Shown here: piece after piece, positions 1 to 9,024 of the stretch | Layout: every line of letters begins with the position of its first letter | Numbering within the stretch: position 1 is the stretch's first letter | From: Clostridia bacterium | GTDB lineage: Bacteria > Bacillota > Clostridia > Christensenellales > DUVY01 | DNA length: 35,782 nt | Direction: 5' to 3' | Assembly: GCA_026001225.1 (NCBI GenBank) | Contig: BNZQ01000018.1 | Location: 1-35,782, forward strand | The notes under the pieces: model-generated | The model's database searches: none | The model's input: only the letters and a program-made list of their open reading frames with translations | Told to the model about the DNA's origin: nothing | Program-made: the position numbers and the translations under genes

Positions 1-741
1 GGCAATCGTTTCGGTGTACATATCGTCGAAAAGATAAGCCGCTTCCACCGCTCCGCCGCGGCGAAAGCAGTCCTTTCTGGTTACGCCGTTCATTCCGGAA
101 TAAAGGTGCGTGAACATTCGGAAGCCCAGCCCGCGCGCCCGTTCGATATCGGCGTAGGCCGCGTCGGTGTGCCCGACAGACAGCAGTATGCCGCGACGGC
201 CGCAAAAGGAAGCGAATTCCTCTATACCGGCCAGCTCCGGCGCGGCGCTCCACCGAACGATCTCTCCGCACGCCTCATAGAACCGGCGGTAAAGCCCGTC
301 TCCGATATTCGACAGCCGGCTTTTATCCTGCGCGCCCGCTTGCGAAGCGGAAAAATACGGCCCTTCCATGTGGATTCCGAGGAAATCCGCCCGTTCTCCG
401 CCGCGCTTCGCGGTCTTGCCGTACGCCGACAAGGACGCGAGTACCTCGTCCGGCCGCGCCGCCGCAAGCGTGGGCATCATGGCGGTCGTACCGTGCTTCA
501 AATGAAACCGCGCGATTTCGTCGTACGCGCGTTCGTCGCCATCCAAAAAATCGTAACCGCCGCCGCCGTGTACGTGCAAATCGATAAAACCGGGCGACAC
601 ATACAGCCCCTCGCCGTCGAGGATCTCGCCGTCTGAAAGGTCTCCGCCGACGGCCGCGATCCTGCCGCCTTCGACCGTCACGTCGGTTCGAACGATTTTA
701 TCTCCGAAGATGACGTTCGCGTTTGTAATTCGTTTTTTCAT
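1..741 (-). CDS. nagA: N-acetylglucosamine-6-phosphate deacetylase, 3' end cut by window edge
   Basis: The visible 247 residues are the N-terminal two thirds of a NagA-type amidohydrolase. It removes acetate from GlcNAc-6-phosphate in the cytoplasm, giving glucosamine-6-phosphate. Seen directly: the metal-site motif HVHGGGG with H56 and H58, the HMEGPY motif with metal ligand E126, SVGHTDA with H191, and FTHLYSGMNG with H212, all in the family order and spacing. The ATG at 741-739 follows a GGCGGG ribosome site. The gene starts 14 nt downstream of the stop of the large repeat protein on the same strand, so the two are very likely co-transcribed. The reading frame is still open at base 1; about 130 residues should lie outside the window. 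Confidence 0.96.
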   Translation of the reverse strand, partial: MKKRITNANVIFGDKIVRTDVTVEGGRIAAVGGDLSDGEILDGEGLYVSPGFIDLHVHGGGGYDFLDGDERAYDEIARFHLKHGTTAMMPTLAAARPDEVLASLSAYGKTAKRGGERADFLGIHMEGPYFSASQAGAQDKSRLSNIGDGLYRRFYEACGEIVRWSAAPELAGIEEFASFCGRRGILLSVGHTDAAYADIERARGLGFRMFTHLYSGMNGVTRKDCFRRGGAVEAAYLFDDMYTETIA

Positions 742-755
742 CCCGCCATATTATA

Positions 756-3700
756 TCACAAACTTCTGCGTTTGAACAAAAGCAGTGCGGCGAACACGCC
801 GAATACGGCAAAGCCCGACAATGCGGCGGCGTTTTTACAGCTCCCGGCGTTCTTTACGTTAATTGTGAAGCTCTTGACCTCGCTTTCCGCCGCCAGATAA
901 TTCGCCGTTTCCGCCGCGGCCGCCTTGACCTTGTAATCGCCCGCGTCGGTCGGCGCGGTGGCCGTCCACGTAACGCCGCCGTCGGCGGAATACAGATATT
1001 CGACCGCCGCGCTCTCGTGCGCCGCCGAAGCGGTCACGCCGAGAACGTACGCCGAACCGGTATGATCCGCGTTCTGCGGGTCGCCGCTCCATGTAACCGT
1101 ATTGGCCGCTTTCAGTACCGAGAAGTCCTTTATCGATTCGGCCGCCAAATAATTCGCTGTCGCGGCCGCGGTTGCCTTTACCTTATACTCACCCACGGCC
1201 GTCGGCGCGGACGCCGTCCACGTAACGCCGCCGTCGGCGGAATATACATAGCTGATTCCCGCGCTTTCGTGCGCCGCCGAAGCGGTTACGCCGAGAACGT
1301 AGGCCGAGCCCGTGTAAGCCTTGCTTTGCGGCTCGCCGCTCCATGCAACCGTATTCACGCCCTTGCCGATCGAAAAGGTTAAATTATTCGCGCTGGCCGG
1401 CAAGTAAAAATCGTCGCCCGCCTTGGATACGTTTACGGTCACCGTACCCGTGCCGGTAATCGTCACGCGTCCCGCCGCCGTAACGGTCGCCGGACCGGAG
1501 ACCCGGATATACGTCACATCGCCGGTTCCGCCGCCGCCGAGAATCGACAAGTCAAACGACGCGTCGCCGACCGCCTTATTCGGATCAATGATTCCCGTAA
1601 TGGCGGGCTGATCCGCCTTGAACCGGCCGACCGCAGAAATCAAAAGGAACGCGTCCGTGCCGTCGTAAAAGCCCGTCCCGTCGCCCGCGCCGTATTCGAT
1701 CCGCGCGCCCAGCTGCAAGCCCCTCAAGCTTCCGTCCGCATCCGCCAGCGACGCCGCTTGCGCCGCGGTCAGCGTAATATAGACCCATTCGTCCTGAACG
1801 ATATCGGCCGCCACCAAAATACCGGCGTCGCCCGCCGCGCCCGTTTTGTCCGTTCCGTAGAGGTAAATACCGAAGCTGCCGGACTGGACAGAATAGGGCG
1901 ATTGCGCCGAAAGATGCGCATATACGCGCAGCGACAAGCCGCCCACCTTTGCGGCGTCGATCGGCGCGGCAAACAGGATTTGATTGCCCGAAAGCGTCAC
2001 ATTTTCCGCGTCGATTTTGATTCTGTATCCGTGTCCCGTATCGGCGAACGCGGCGGAATAAATCCCGCTGCCGACGGAGCCTTTCACGCCCGTCAGCGTT
2101 CCCGTTCCTCCGACGGACAGGTTTATAGGCGTCGCGCCGGACGCATACGGATCGGCGTCTTCCTCGATCAGGAGGCTGACGGAACCGACGACGATAAACG
2201 CGCTGCCGTCCATATTGATACCGGTGGTCGCGGGGCATCCGTAAAACAAAGCGTTTGCATCGTCAACGAACGCGCTGAACTGTATGCCGCGGATTAAACC
2301 GTCGGCGTCGGCCAAGCAAGCGGCCTCGGCGGCGGTCAGATCGAAATCGACCCACGTATCCTGCACGATTTGGATCGGAATTTTGACGAAATCGGATTCG
2401 TTTCCGATTTTATCCGCGCCCCACAGGGAAAGACCTCTGACCGCGTCGTCCGCCGGTTGAAACGGCGCACCGTCGGAAAGATGCGCGTACAGACGGAAGG
2501 ACAAGCCCGCCGCGGCTTCGAGTCCCACCGGCGACGAAAACGCGATCGTATTCGCCGAAACGATAGGCGAGCCGTAACTCAAATTCATCTTATACCCGCT
2601 CGCGGTATTCGTAAAGTCCCTCGGAACCACGGAGCCGACGCCGTCCGCACGCGGGTATTGAAGGGCCGCGTTGTCCGACAGCGCGGCCGCGATCGGAGCG
2701 GCCGTTATATTCTGTCCGCGCGTCCACGTCAGACCCTTTGTCAAAACCTGCGCCGAACGGACCGTCAGATAGGCGTTGAGACCCGAATAAAAATGCCCGG
2801 GCGAACGTATGTACGCCGAGAATTGCAGCCCTCGGATCCAGCCGTCCGCATCCGCCAGCCTGACCGCGGGCACATCCAAAACGACGTTTTGATCCTGCGC
2901 GACGTCCCCCGGAATTAAAAAGTAACGATAACGATCTTTTTCGGTATTGCTCCCTATCGCGTCCGCGGGCTGCAGCATGATTCCGTCTAAATTCTGATAA
3001 TTGAACGGATTGGCGGAAAAATGCGCGTACAGCGTCAGCCGGAGCGTTTTCACATCCTCGGCGGCGACGGGCGTATCGAAAAGGATCTTATTGCCGGAAG
3101 CTACGACTTTGTCGTCGAGCGGTCCGGGAATTGCGATTTTATAACCGCCGCCGCCGTCCGCGGCAAACGATTCCCGTACGTCCGGCGCCCAAACGGAGTT
3201 TAAAACCCAGTTTTGCAGATTCGATCCGGCGGCCAGCGAAAGACCCATATCCGAAGCGGGAGCTTCCCACGGAACGACGCCCGGCGTCATTGCGCGCGTT
3301 TCGCCGATCACCGCCGCCGAGCGGATGCTTAAGTATGCCTCTTCGTTTGAATAAAAAGGATTACCCGCCGCAATCCCATACGCGGAAAGCTGCAATCCGT
3401 GGATTAAACCGTCGCCCGAATCCGCCAGCTTGGCCGCCTCCGCCGCAGGCAAATCGAACGCTATATCCTGATCCTGAACGATATCCGCCGGAATAGCGAC
3501 ATATGGCACACTTCTGCCCGTAGACTCCGCGGAGTGAAGCAGAACTCCGGCTTGCAAACCAAAGCTAAACGGCCCGGAGGTAAAATGCGCGTGCAAGGTC
3601 AGCCGCAAGGTTTGCCCGTCTCCGATAGACACCGGCGTACCGAAAGCGACCGTATTGTCGGAACCTACGATTTTGTCGTCGTCGGGACCGGGAATTGCGA

Positions 3701-3968
3701 TTTTATAACCGCCGCCACCGTCCGAGACAAACGATCTCCGCCAATCCAACGGCCAAGAAGCCGACAAAGCGAAAGGATTTTGTAAATTCGATCCGGAATC
3801 CAACGAAAGCACGATCGGCGTGACGCTTTCGCTTACGCTCCATTCCGGAACCGCCGCCGACGCGAACGGGCGCGGCGGCAACGTAAACGCCGCGCCGGCG
3901 ATCAGCGCGACCGTCAAAAAAAGACCCGTGATTCCTCTTTTCATCCTTGCTCTCACCTTTGTTCTCAT
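756..3968 (-). CDS. secreted, membrane-anchored repeat protein (four beta-sandwich-like modules plus MBG-like repeats)
   Basis: The protein has 1070 residues. An N-terminal signal peptide (basic start, hydrophobic core about residues 10-38) is followed by four homologous modules of roughly 175 residues (about 45-225, 235-410, 420-600, 610-780). Each module carries a GYKI or GYRI motif, a LRLTLHAHF-like strand, an 'IVQD' segment and 'LADxDGxIRGLQxSA'. Next come an Ig/MBG-like domain (about 785-870) and two near-identical 84-residue MBG-type repeats beginning NTVxWSGxPQ. The C-terminus is a hydrophobic helix ending in FKRRSL, which fits a membrane anchor; I see no LPxTG sortase motif. Translation starts at the ATG at 3968, seven bases after AGGAGG. 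The modules resemble carbohydrate-binding beta-sandwiches in length and aromatic/glycine content, but no known family was recognised. It is first in an operon with nagA and has a degenerate copy of the locus operator upstream. Exported binding of a glycan is inference. Confidence 0.85.
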   Translation of the reverse strand: MRTKVRARMKRGITGLFLTVALIAGAAFTLPPRPFASAAVPEWSVSESVTPIVLSLDSGSNLQNPFALSASWPLDWRRSFVSDGGGGYKIAIPGPDDDKIVGSDNTVAFGTPVSIGDGQTLRLTLHAHFTSGPFSFGLQAGVLLHSAESTGRSVPYVAIPADIVQDQDIAFDLPAAEAAKLADSGDGLIHGLQLSAYGIAAGNPFYSNEEAYLSIRSAAVIGETRAMTPGVVPWEAPASDMGLSLAAGSNLQNWVLNSVWAPDVRESFAADGGGGYKIAIPGPLDDKVVASGNKILFDTPVAAEDVKTLRLTLYAHFSANPFNYQNLDGIMLQPADAIGSNTEKDRYRYFLIPGDVAQDQNVVLDVPAVRLADADGWIRGLQFSAYIRSPGHFYSGLNAYLTVRSAQVLTKGLTWTRGQNITAAPIAAALSDNAALQYPRADGVGSVVPRDFTNTASGYKMNLSYGSPIVSANTIAFSSPVGLEAAAGLSFRLYAHLSDGAPFQPADDAVRGLSLWGADKIGNESDFVKIPIQIVQDTWVDFDLTAAEAACLADADGLIRGIQFSAFVDDANALFYGCPATTGINMDGSAFIVVGSVSLLIEEDADPYASGATPINLSVGGTGTLTGVKGSVGSGIYSAAFADTGHGYRIKIDAENVTLSGNQILFAAPIDAAKVGGLSLRVYAHLSAQSPYSVQSGSFGIYLYGTDKTGAAGDAGILVAADIVQDEWVYITLTAAQAASLADADGSLRGLQLGARIEYGAGDGTGFYDGTDAFLLISAVGRFKADQPAITGIIDPNKAVGDASFDLSILGGGGTGDVTYIRVSGPATVTAAGRVTITGTGTVTVNVSKAGDDFYLPASANNLTFSIGKGVNTVAWSGEPQSKAYTGSAYVLGVTASAAHESAGISYVYSADGGVTWTASAPTAVGEYKVKATAAATANYLAAESIKDFSVLKAANTVTWSGDPQNADHTGSAYVLGVTASAAHESAAVEYLYSADGGVTWTATAPTDAGDYKVKAAAAETANYLAAESEVKSFTINVKNAGSCKNAAALSGFAVFGVFAALLLFKRRSL
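865..1360 (-). repeat. tandem 252-bp repeat inside the surface protein gene
   Basis: Two direct copies encode the 84-residue MBG-like repeats. The block encoding 'YSADGGVTWTA' is almost base-identical at about 961-992 and 1213-1244, giving a period of 252 bp. Such near-identity suggests recent duplication or ongoing homogenisation and would allow repeat-number change by recombination. Confidence 0.75.
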
Positions 3969-4029
3969 TGTCCGACCTCCTATACCGCCCGGCGCGTCGA
4001 TATCGCGCGCCGAGTATTGTGTTTATAAC

Positions 4030-4097
4030 ATAATACATGAAAACAGAGTGTTCTACAATATAATTTAATATCGGAAACGGGGAAATTACATAAAAAA
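4030..4097 (-). promoter_or_regulatory. degenerate operator and promoter of the repeat-protein/nagA operon (operator D)
   Basis: Read on the minus strand, TTTTTTATGTAATTTCC (9-mer at 4097-4089) matches the first half of the strong operators of this locus. Exactly 32 bp further, AATTATATT (4065-4057) keeps the TTATAT core of the second copy. A TATTAT -10-like box lies at 4035-4030, within 1 nt of the spacing found at the three strong sites. It would drive the gene starting at 3968. The match is weaker than at the other sites, so binding is a prediction. Confidence 0.55.
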
Positions 4098-4101
4098 TAT
4101 C

Positions 4102-4130
4102 TTTACAACGCTTTTGAAATGGAGTATAAT
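4102..4130 (+). promoter_or_regulatory. housekeeping promoter of the AraC-family regulator gene
   Basis: TTTACA (4102-4107), a 17-bp spacer and a perfect TATAAT (4125-4130). Transcription should begin near 4137, so start codons before that are excluded. The -35 box lies 5 bp from the first repeat of operator D, a position compatible with autoregulation. Confidence 0.8.
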
Positions 4131-4161
4131 ACTTGTGAGTCGCGGTTGTCCGCGGAAAAAT

Positions 4162-4956
4162 ATGCCGTTTATAGAAATTGAAAAATCCGAAAAGCAAGAG
4201 CCGTGGTCAAATTCAAAAATGCATTGCCACACGCATTACGAGCTGTATTTTCTGTTGGAAGGCGCGCGGCATTTCTTTTTGGATACGTCCTTGTTCACGC
4301 TCGACGGCTGCGTTTTGCTGATTATCCCTCCGTTTACGATGCATAAGACGGAGGGCGGAAATTTTTCCCGCGTGAACGTCAACGTCGAGCCGTCGTATCT
4401 GAACCCGTACGAATCGGAGGTCCTCCAAAAAAGCGCATGCAAGAGCATTCTGATCCCCAACGAGCATATAGCGGTCATAAAAAATCAGCTTGACGAATTG
4501 CGCGACTGCTACGGCGGCGCCCGAAACCCGTACTTATTGCGAACGCTTTTCGGATATCTGATTTACTATGTGGACAAATATTGCGGCGCGGGCGTATTGC
4601 CGGGCAAGATTACGTTCGGCAAAACGGCCGACTCCTTTGTCATCAAGATCATGGAATATTTAAACGACGCTTACGGCGAAAAAATCACGCTCGACCATTT
4701 AAGCGAGCTGTTTTATATGTCCAAAATCAGTCTGCACAAACGGTTCGTCCGGGCGACCGGCATAACCGTTATGAATTATCTGCTGAATCTCCGATTGGTA
4801 AAGGCCAATCAGCTGTTGACCACAACCTCCAAAACCATAGAGGAGATTTCCTCCGCGACTGGCTTTTCCTCCGCCAATTATTTCGGACTTATTTTCAAGA
4901 GCAAGACCGGCGTTTCTCCGATGCAATACAGAAAGAAACAGCAAGAAAAGACATAG
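4162..4956 (+). CDS. AraC-family transcriptional regulator
   Basis: The 264-residue protein has an N-terminal cupin-like ligand-binding domain (HCHTHYELYFLLEG, then a beta-rich stretch) and a C-terminal pair of helix-turn-helix motifs: 'LDHLSELFYMSKISLHKRFVRATG' spread over the first helices, then 'IEEISSATGFSSANYFGLIFKSKTGVSP', the standard AraC/XylS signature. An upstream TTG at 4114 would extend the frame, but it lies within a consensus promoter, so I place the start at ATG 4162 (MPFIEIE). The ribosome site is weak. The gene sits between two divergent operons with shared operator sequences and is the obvious candidate regulator of the whole 1-17,980 locus. Sugar sensing by the cupin domain is the family norm; the ligand cannot be read from sequence. 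Confidence 0.93.
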   Translation: MPFIEIEKSEKQEPWSNSKMHCHTHYELYFLLEGARHFFLDTSLFTLDGCVLLIIPPFTMHKTEGGNFSRVNVNVEPSYLNPYESEVLQKSACKSILIPNEHIAVIKNQLDELRDCYGGARNPYLLRTLFGYLIYYVDKYCGAGVLPGKITFGKTADSFVIKIMEYLNDAYGEKITLDHLSELFYMSKISLHKRFVRATGITVMNYLLNLRLVKANQLLTTTSKTIEEISSATGFSSANYFGLIFKSKTGVSPMQYRKKQQEKT

Positions 4957-4982
4957 CTCGCCGTTAAAGCGACCGCTATATA

Positions 4983-5051
4983 TTTTATATGTAATTTCCG
5001 TCTAATAGATATCATTTTATATGGATTGCTTACAGCTTTTTATGGTATACT
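4983..5051 (+). promoter_or_regulatory. operator A with promoter for the isomerase-like/glycosidase operon
   Basis: Two direct copies of TTTTATATG (4983-4991 and 5015-5023) are 32 bp apart. They are followed by an extended -10 box TGGTATACT (hexamer 5046-5051), which begins 31 nt after the start of the second copy. No good -35 hexamer is present, as expected for an activator-dependent promoter. The same layout occurs at 15,482-15,550 and 17,904-17,972. The next gene starts at 5095 after a GAGAGGA ribosome site. Confidence 0.82.
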
Positions 5052-5094
5052 CTCTTATAGGCTTTATAATAAGATAAAAGAGAGGATTCTGTTT

Positions 5095-6924
5095 ATGCCT
5101 TTGTATGAATGCCGCCAAAATGCGGAAAACAAAATCAAGGTGGACGCCCGTATCGCGGAAACGTTTGAATGCGGAACGGAAACGGTTCTGAAAAGCATCG
5201 CCCAAAGCGCAAAAACGCTGTCCGGCCGATCCGAACCCGTCGCGCTCGCTTTTGACGGCTGGGTCGGCGTCGAATACGCGGAATTTGCGGCGGGCTTTGC
5301 CGATGCGGCCGCCGCCCTCGGTCTGACGGTCGAGACGGTCAATATCTACGACGTTTACAAGGACAAGGCCGCGATTCAAGACTATAAGCGCCCGTTTATG
5401 ACGGACGATCCGTGCTTCGGCTTCGTCAACCGCGACGGGCGGCTCGCGGACCTGATGGACGCCGTTAAAACGGAGGCTCTGGCAAAGTCCTTGCGCGGCA
5501 AAGCGCGGCGGGCGGACGTCACGGTGGTCTACGGCCCCGGCAGTACGGCGGGCCGTTTAAAGGATTGCTATTCTCTGCAATATTACTTCGAGATTACGCG
5601 GCAGCCGCTGCTCTGGAAAATGTGGGACGGCAAGCTGACCCCTTTGGCCGCCCGCGCTCCCTCGGCGGATTACGGCTGGAAGGAATATTATTATTGCGAT
5701 TATTACTTGCTGCACAACCACAAAAATACGGCGATCAAAACGATGGATTATTACGTCGAGGCGGTTGACGGCTTGAAGATGCTTCCCCGCGAAAGCTATG
5801 ACGCCGTTATCAAAACCATGCTGGAATACCCGATCAAGGAAGTGAAAATCTTTCAGCCCGGCCCGTGGGGGGCGTACCGTTATAAGGATTTCTGGAAAAT
5901 CCCGGGGCTGGAATGCAACGCGTGGAACGAGCTTGCGGGGCCGGAATTGAGCATTCTGATCGATATCGGCGCGCCGCAATGCCTCAATATTCCCTTCGTT
6001 TCTCTGATGCAATACAGTGAAAAATTGGTCGGCAAGCATCTTTCCGAAACCTATCCGGAGCTTTTCCCCCTCGATATTTGGTTGGACGACGGATATTTCC
6101 CGACAAAAACGCCCGCCGAACGCATCAGTATGCCGATTCACAACCACCCGAGCACCGATTATGTCAAGCGGCATTTCAACGAGCCGATCGGACGCTATGA
6201 AACGTATTATATCGCGGAGGCGTACGAGGGCGCGAATACGTGGATGGGCTATCACAACCATTGCGATTTAGAGGATTGGGAGGCCAAGTGCCGGGCGTCG
6301 GACAACAAAAAACCGATCGCCGACTGGAAGGATTATATCCGCAACTGGGACAGCGCGGAGGGCGATCTTTACTTGATTCCGCCCGGAACCGCGCACGGGC
6401 ACGGCGGCAATCAAATGGTGCTGGAAATGGATACCTGCCCCAGTATCGCCGGCACGGAATATTCCTTTTTTGAATACGATTTCGCGCGCCCCTCGTGGGA
6501 CGACGCCGCGAAATCGATGACGGGCAAGCCGGTCAAAATGCAATTGGAGCACTCCTTTGACAATGAGAAATGGCGCAGAGAGGACTGGGTAAAGGATAAC
6601 CTTCTCGCAAAACCGAAAACGGTTCGCTGGACAAAGGAATACGTCCTCGAAAGATATTCCTCGGTGTCCGAGATGCCGTTCGAGATCGAACGTTTTCATT
6701 TCTCAAACGCCGCCCAAAACGATACGGAGGGACGTTTCTTGCATATCTTGACGCTCACGGTGGGCAAGCGCGTCGCCGTCGTGTCCAAGGCCGACCCCTC
6801 ACGCCGCGCGGAAATCGACCTGTTCCAAAGCGCCGTTATTCCCGCCTCGTTCGGCGAATACGAAATTCAAAACGCGGACGGCGGCCGCTGTACCGTCGTA
6901 CAGCTTCGTTGGAAAAAGGGATAG
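5095..6924 (+). CDS. long class I mannose-6-phosphate-isomerase-like protein with N-terminal kinase-like domain
   Basis: The 609-residue protein has a C-terminal cupin half resembling type I phosphomannose isomerases. MPIHNHPSTDY carries H349 and H351, GRYETYYI carries E369 and PPGTAHGHGG carries H434. These correspond to the (Q/H)xH, E and H zinc ligands of the family. The N-terminal part (about residues 50-210) has the hydrophobic strand VALAFDGWVGVEYAEFA where a nucleoside-kinase-like fold would have its P-loop, but the GxxxxGK(S/T) residues are absent, so it is probably a non-catalytic or differently acting domain. The frame opens at 5026, but that lies inside the promoter; ATG 5095 with GAGAGGA upstream is the start. 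It leads a four-gene operon behind operator A. Isomerisation of a phosphosugar is the likely role; the exact substrate is not known. Confidence 0.85.
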   Translation: MPLYECRQNAENKIKVDARIAETFECGTETVLKSIAQSAKTLSGRSEPVALAFDGWVGVEYAEFAAGFADAAAALGLTVETVNIYDVYKDKAAIQDYKRPFMTDDPCFGFVNRDGRLADLMDAVKTEALAKSLRGKARRADVTVVYGPGSTAGRLKDCYSLQYYFEITRQPLLWKMWDGKLTPLAARAPSADYGWKEYYYCDYYLLHNHKNTAIKTMDYYVEAVDGLKMLPRESYDAVIKTMLEYPIKEVKIFQPGPWGAYRYKDFWKIPGLECNAWNELAGPELSILIDIGAPQCLNIPFVSLMQYSEKLVGKHLSETYPELFPLDIWLDDGYFPTKTPAERISMPIHNHPSTDYVKRHFNEPIGRYETYYIAEAYEGANTWMGYHNHCDLEDWEAKCRASDNKKPIADWKDYIRNWDSAEGDLYLIPPGTAHGHGGNQMVLEMDTCPSIAGTEYSFFEYDFARPSWDDAAKSMTGKPVKMQLEHSFDNEKWRREDWVKDNLLAKPKTVRWTKEYVLERYSSVSEMPFEIERFHFSNAAQNDTEGRFLHILTLTVGKRVAVVSKADPSRRAEIDLFQSAVIPASFGEYEIQNADGGRCTVVQLRWKKG

Positions 6925-6993
6925 CTTTCAAGCGAACCGACAGACGGCGGAGCGGACAATCATGATAGACCGTGTGGAGCGTTAAGAATATTT

Positions 6994-9024
6994 ATGAATT
7001 TTTCACACAAGGAAAGCGCGCTGTTCTCGTTCAAAAGCGAACGGAACATTCTGTTGGAAAAGGACCTCGCGGTTAAAAACAACCGGCTGACCTACGGCAC
7101 ACCCTATTCCGCCGCCGCGAATATGGAGGGGCTTTGGGCGCCTCCCTATGTAAGCTCGGATTTCGCCTTTAACATGCGGCTGTGCGGCGAATTCGTAAGA
7201 ACGGATTCGTGGGAATGGTTCCCCTTCGCGCTCGAACGTTTCGGAAAAATCAACGGATTAACCGTCCGCACTCTGTTCACTTTCGGCGGCTTTGCGGCGC
7301 GCACCGCGCTGATCCGCGCGGAAATCGAAAATCCGTCGGCGCAAAATGTTACCGTCCCGATACAGATTCACTTGCAAGGCGGCATCGATTATTCTCACGT
7401 ATGGGAGTTCGCCGTCGTTGGCGGCGCCAATTCATGGATTTCTCCGGCAGACCTCACCGTAGAGCCTCGCCGCTGGGTCAAAGCAAACAACGATAAAGCG
7501 CTGATCGTCGCGTCCTCCGCCCCGTTTCAATGGTTTGCCGCCGCCGATCTGTGGGAAAGCGAGATACGGATCGCGCCCGGACAAACCGAAACGCTTTGGT
7601 TCGCCGTTTCGATCGGAGACGCCGCGGATGCCGCGCGCGAATCCGCCGCCGTCATGCAAAATCCCGCCCGCGCTTTGTCGGAGGCCGTTTGCGGCTACGA
7701 GGACGAGGTGCGCGCTTTGTTTTCCAAGCTCCCCCTCCTGAAATCCGATAATAAATTGTTTGAGCAGCTTTATTACCGTTCTCTTACAGCGTATATCGCG
7801 AATAAGTGGACGGCGGACGAGTTCACGCTGAATCCGTATTACAGCACGGGCGGTATGCGCGGCGGCTGCGTAGGCGAGTATCTGTGGGACTTTTCCGCCG
7901 GATGGGAGCTCCATCCGCTCGCGATTCCCGAAGCCGACAAGGCGCATATCAAGCAATTTTTGACGCTGGATCTCTGTAAATGCTTTGCGTTCAATCCAAA
8001 GGACGGCCGCGCGTTCGGCCCGTGGTATCCGGTCAACCATGAAAAGATTGTCGGTTTGATTTATCATTATGTTCAAAACACCGGCGACACCGCTTTTCTG
8101 TCGGAAACGGTTAACGGAAAAACCGTCCTCGAATGGGCCGTTTTTCACGCGCTTTGCAAGGACGACCCGACAAAGCCGCCGGAGCTTACGGATTACGGCG
8201 CGGACGGCGAGCATCATTTGGAGCTTCGGAGGGGCGTCCCCTATCACGGCGTCCTGCCCGATCTGAACGCCCGGCGATATTTGAGTTACATTTATGCTTG
8301 CGAGCTGTCGGAAACGGCGGGCAAGCCCCGCCCCGAGCTGAAAGAACGCGCCGCCCGTTTAAAGCGTATTCTCAAAGAGCGGCTTTGGAACAAAAAGACG
8401 AAATGGTTTGATTTCATCGCCGCCGATAAAGCGAGCGCGCGCTATACCGTACAAATGTTCAAGCTGTTTAACAGCCCCGTGCTGGACGGGGAGCAAGAGG
8501 AAGGCTTGCTTTCTCATCTGAACGAAACCGAGTTCCTCTCCCCCTACGGCATCCACAGCATGTCCAAGACGGACGCCGCCTACGACCAAGCCGACATAGA
8601 CAACGGCGGCGGCGGCGCATGCACGATTTTCGCGCCCGTCATCGCGGAAAAGCTTTACCGTGCAAACCGTGCGGAGTACGCGGACGGCATTCTGGAACGC
8701 GTACTTTGGTGGGGCGAGCGCGTTCCCTATTGGGGCGATTCTTTCGTCGCAAACTATACGGATTACCGGCACGACACGCCCTTGCAATGCACCTTCGGCG
8801 GCGTAGCTATGGCGCAATGCATATTGTTCGGCATATTCGGTCTGTCCGCGAAACCGGACGGAGCCATATCTTTCGCGCCTCATCTTCCCCGCTTTTGCGG
8901 CGAGATAGAATTGACGGGGCTCAAAATCCACGGAAAAACGATAAACGCGGTACTGAACAAGAACGGGCTTACCGTCGAAACCGACGGCAAGAAAACGCAG
9001 TACGAGGAGGTAAAAAGGAAATGA
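6994..9024 (+). CDS. (alpha/alpha)6-barrel glycoside hydrolase, MGH1/GH63-like
   Basis: The 676-residue protein has no signal peptide, so it is cytoplasmic and acts on imported oligosaccharides. An N-terminal beta-sandwich (about 1-230) precedes a helical barrel with conserved aromatic and acidic stretches: WDFSAGWELHPLAIPEAD near residue 297, FGPWYPVNHEKIVGLIYHY, YDQADIDNGGGGACTIFAP and PYWGDSFVANYTDYRHDTP. A short beta-rich tail follows. This arrangement is typical of six-hairpin glycosidases (GH63, GH37, amylo-1,6-glucosidase relatives), but I cannot assign the family or linkage. The start ATG has only a distant GGAG upstream, so translation may depend on coupling or the start may be imperfectly placed. 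The last four bases overlap the next gene (ATGA), showing an operon. Confidence 0.78.
   Translation: MNFSHKESALFSFKSERNILLEKDLAVKNNRLTYGTPYSAAANMEGLWAPPYVSSDFAFNMRLCGEFVRTDSWEWFPFALERFGKINGLTVRTLFTFGGFAARTALIRAEIENPSAQNVTVPIQIHLQGGIDYSHVWEFAVVGGANSWISPADLTVEPRRWVKANNDKALIVASSAPFQWFAAADLWESEIRIAPGQTETLWFAVSIGDAADAARESAAVMQNPARALSEAVCGYEDEVRALFSKLPLLKSDNKLFEQLYYRSLTAYIANKWTADEFTLNPYYSTGGMRGGCVGEYLWDFSAGWELHPLAIPEADKAHIKQFLTLDLCKCFAFNPKDGRAFGPWYPVNHEKIVGLIYHYVQNTGDTAFLSETVNGKTVLEWAVFHALCKDDPTKPPELTDYGADGEHHLELRRGVPYHGVLPDLNARRYLSYIYACELSETAGKPRPELKERAARLKRILKERLWNKKTKWFDFIAADKASARYTVQMFKLFNSPVLDGEQEEGLLSHLNETEFLSPYGIHSMSKTDAAYDQADIDNGGGGACTIFAPVIAEKLYRANRAEYADGILERVLWWGERVPYWGDSFVANYTDYRHDTPLQCTFGGVAMAQCILFGIFGLSAKPDGAISFAPHLPRFCGEIELTGLKIHGKTINAVLNKNGLTVETDGKKTQYEEVKRK

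Noticed and set aside
106..636. Open frame of 176 codons on the plus strand
   Set aside because: It lies antisense to nagA, which has all catalytic motifs; the opposite frame is an artefact of GC-rich codons.
5557..6261. 234-codon minus-strand frame inside the isomerase-like gene
   Set aside because: Arginine-rich composition and full overlap with a well-supported gene; no ribosome site.
8619..9020. N-terminal extension of the Gfo/Idh/MocA gene
   Set aside because: It overlaps the glycosidase coding sequence; the start at 9021 has GAGGAGG and gives the canonical Rossmann N-terminus.
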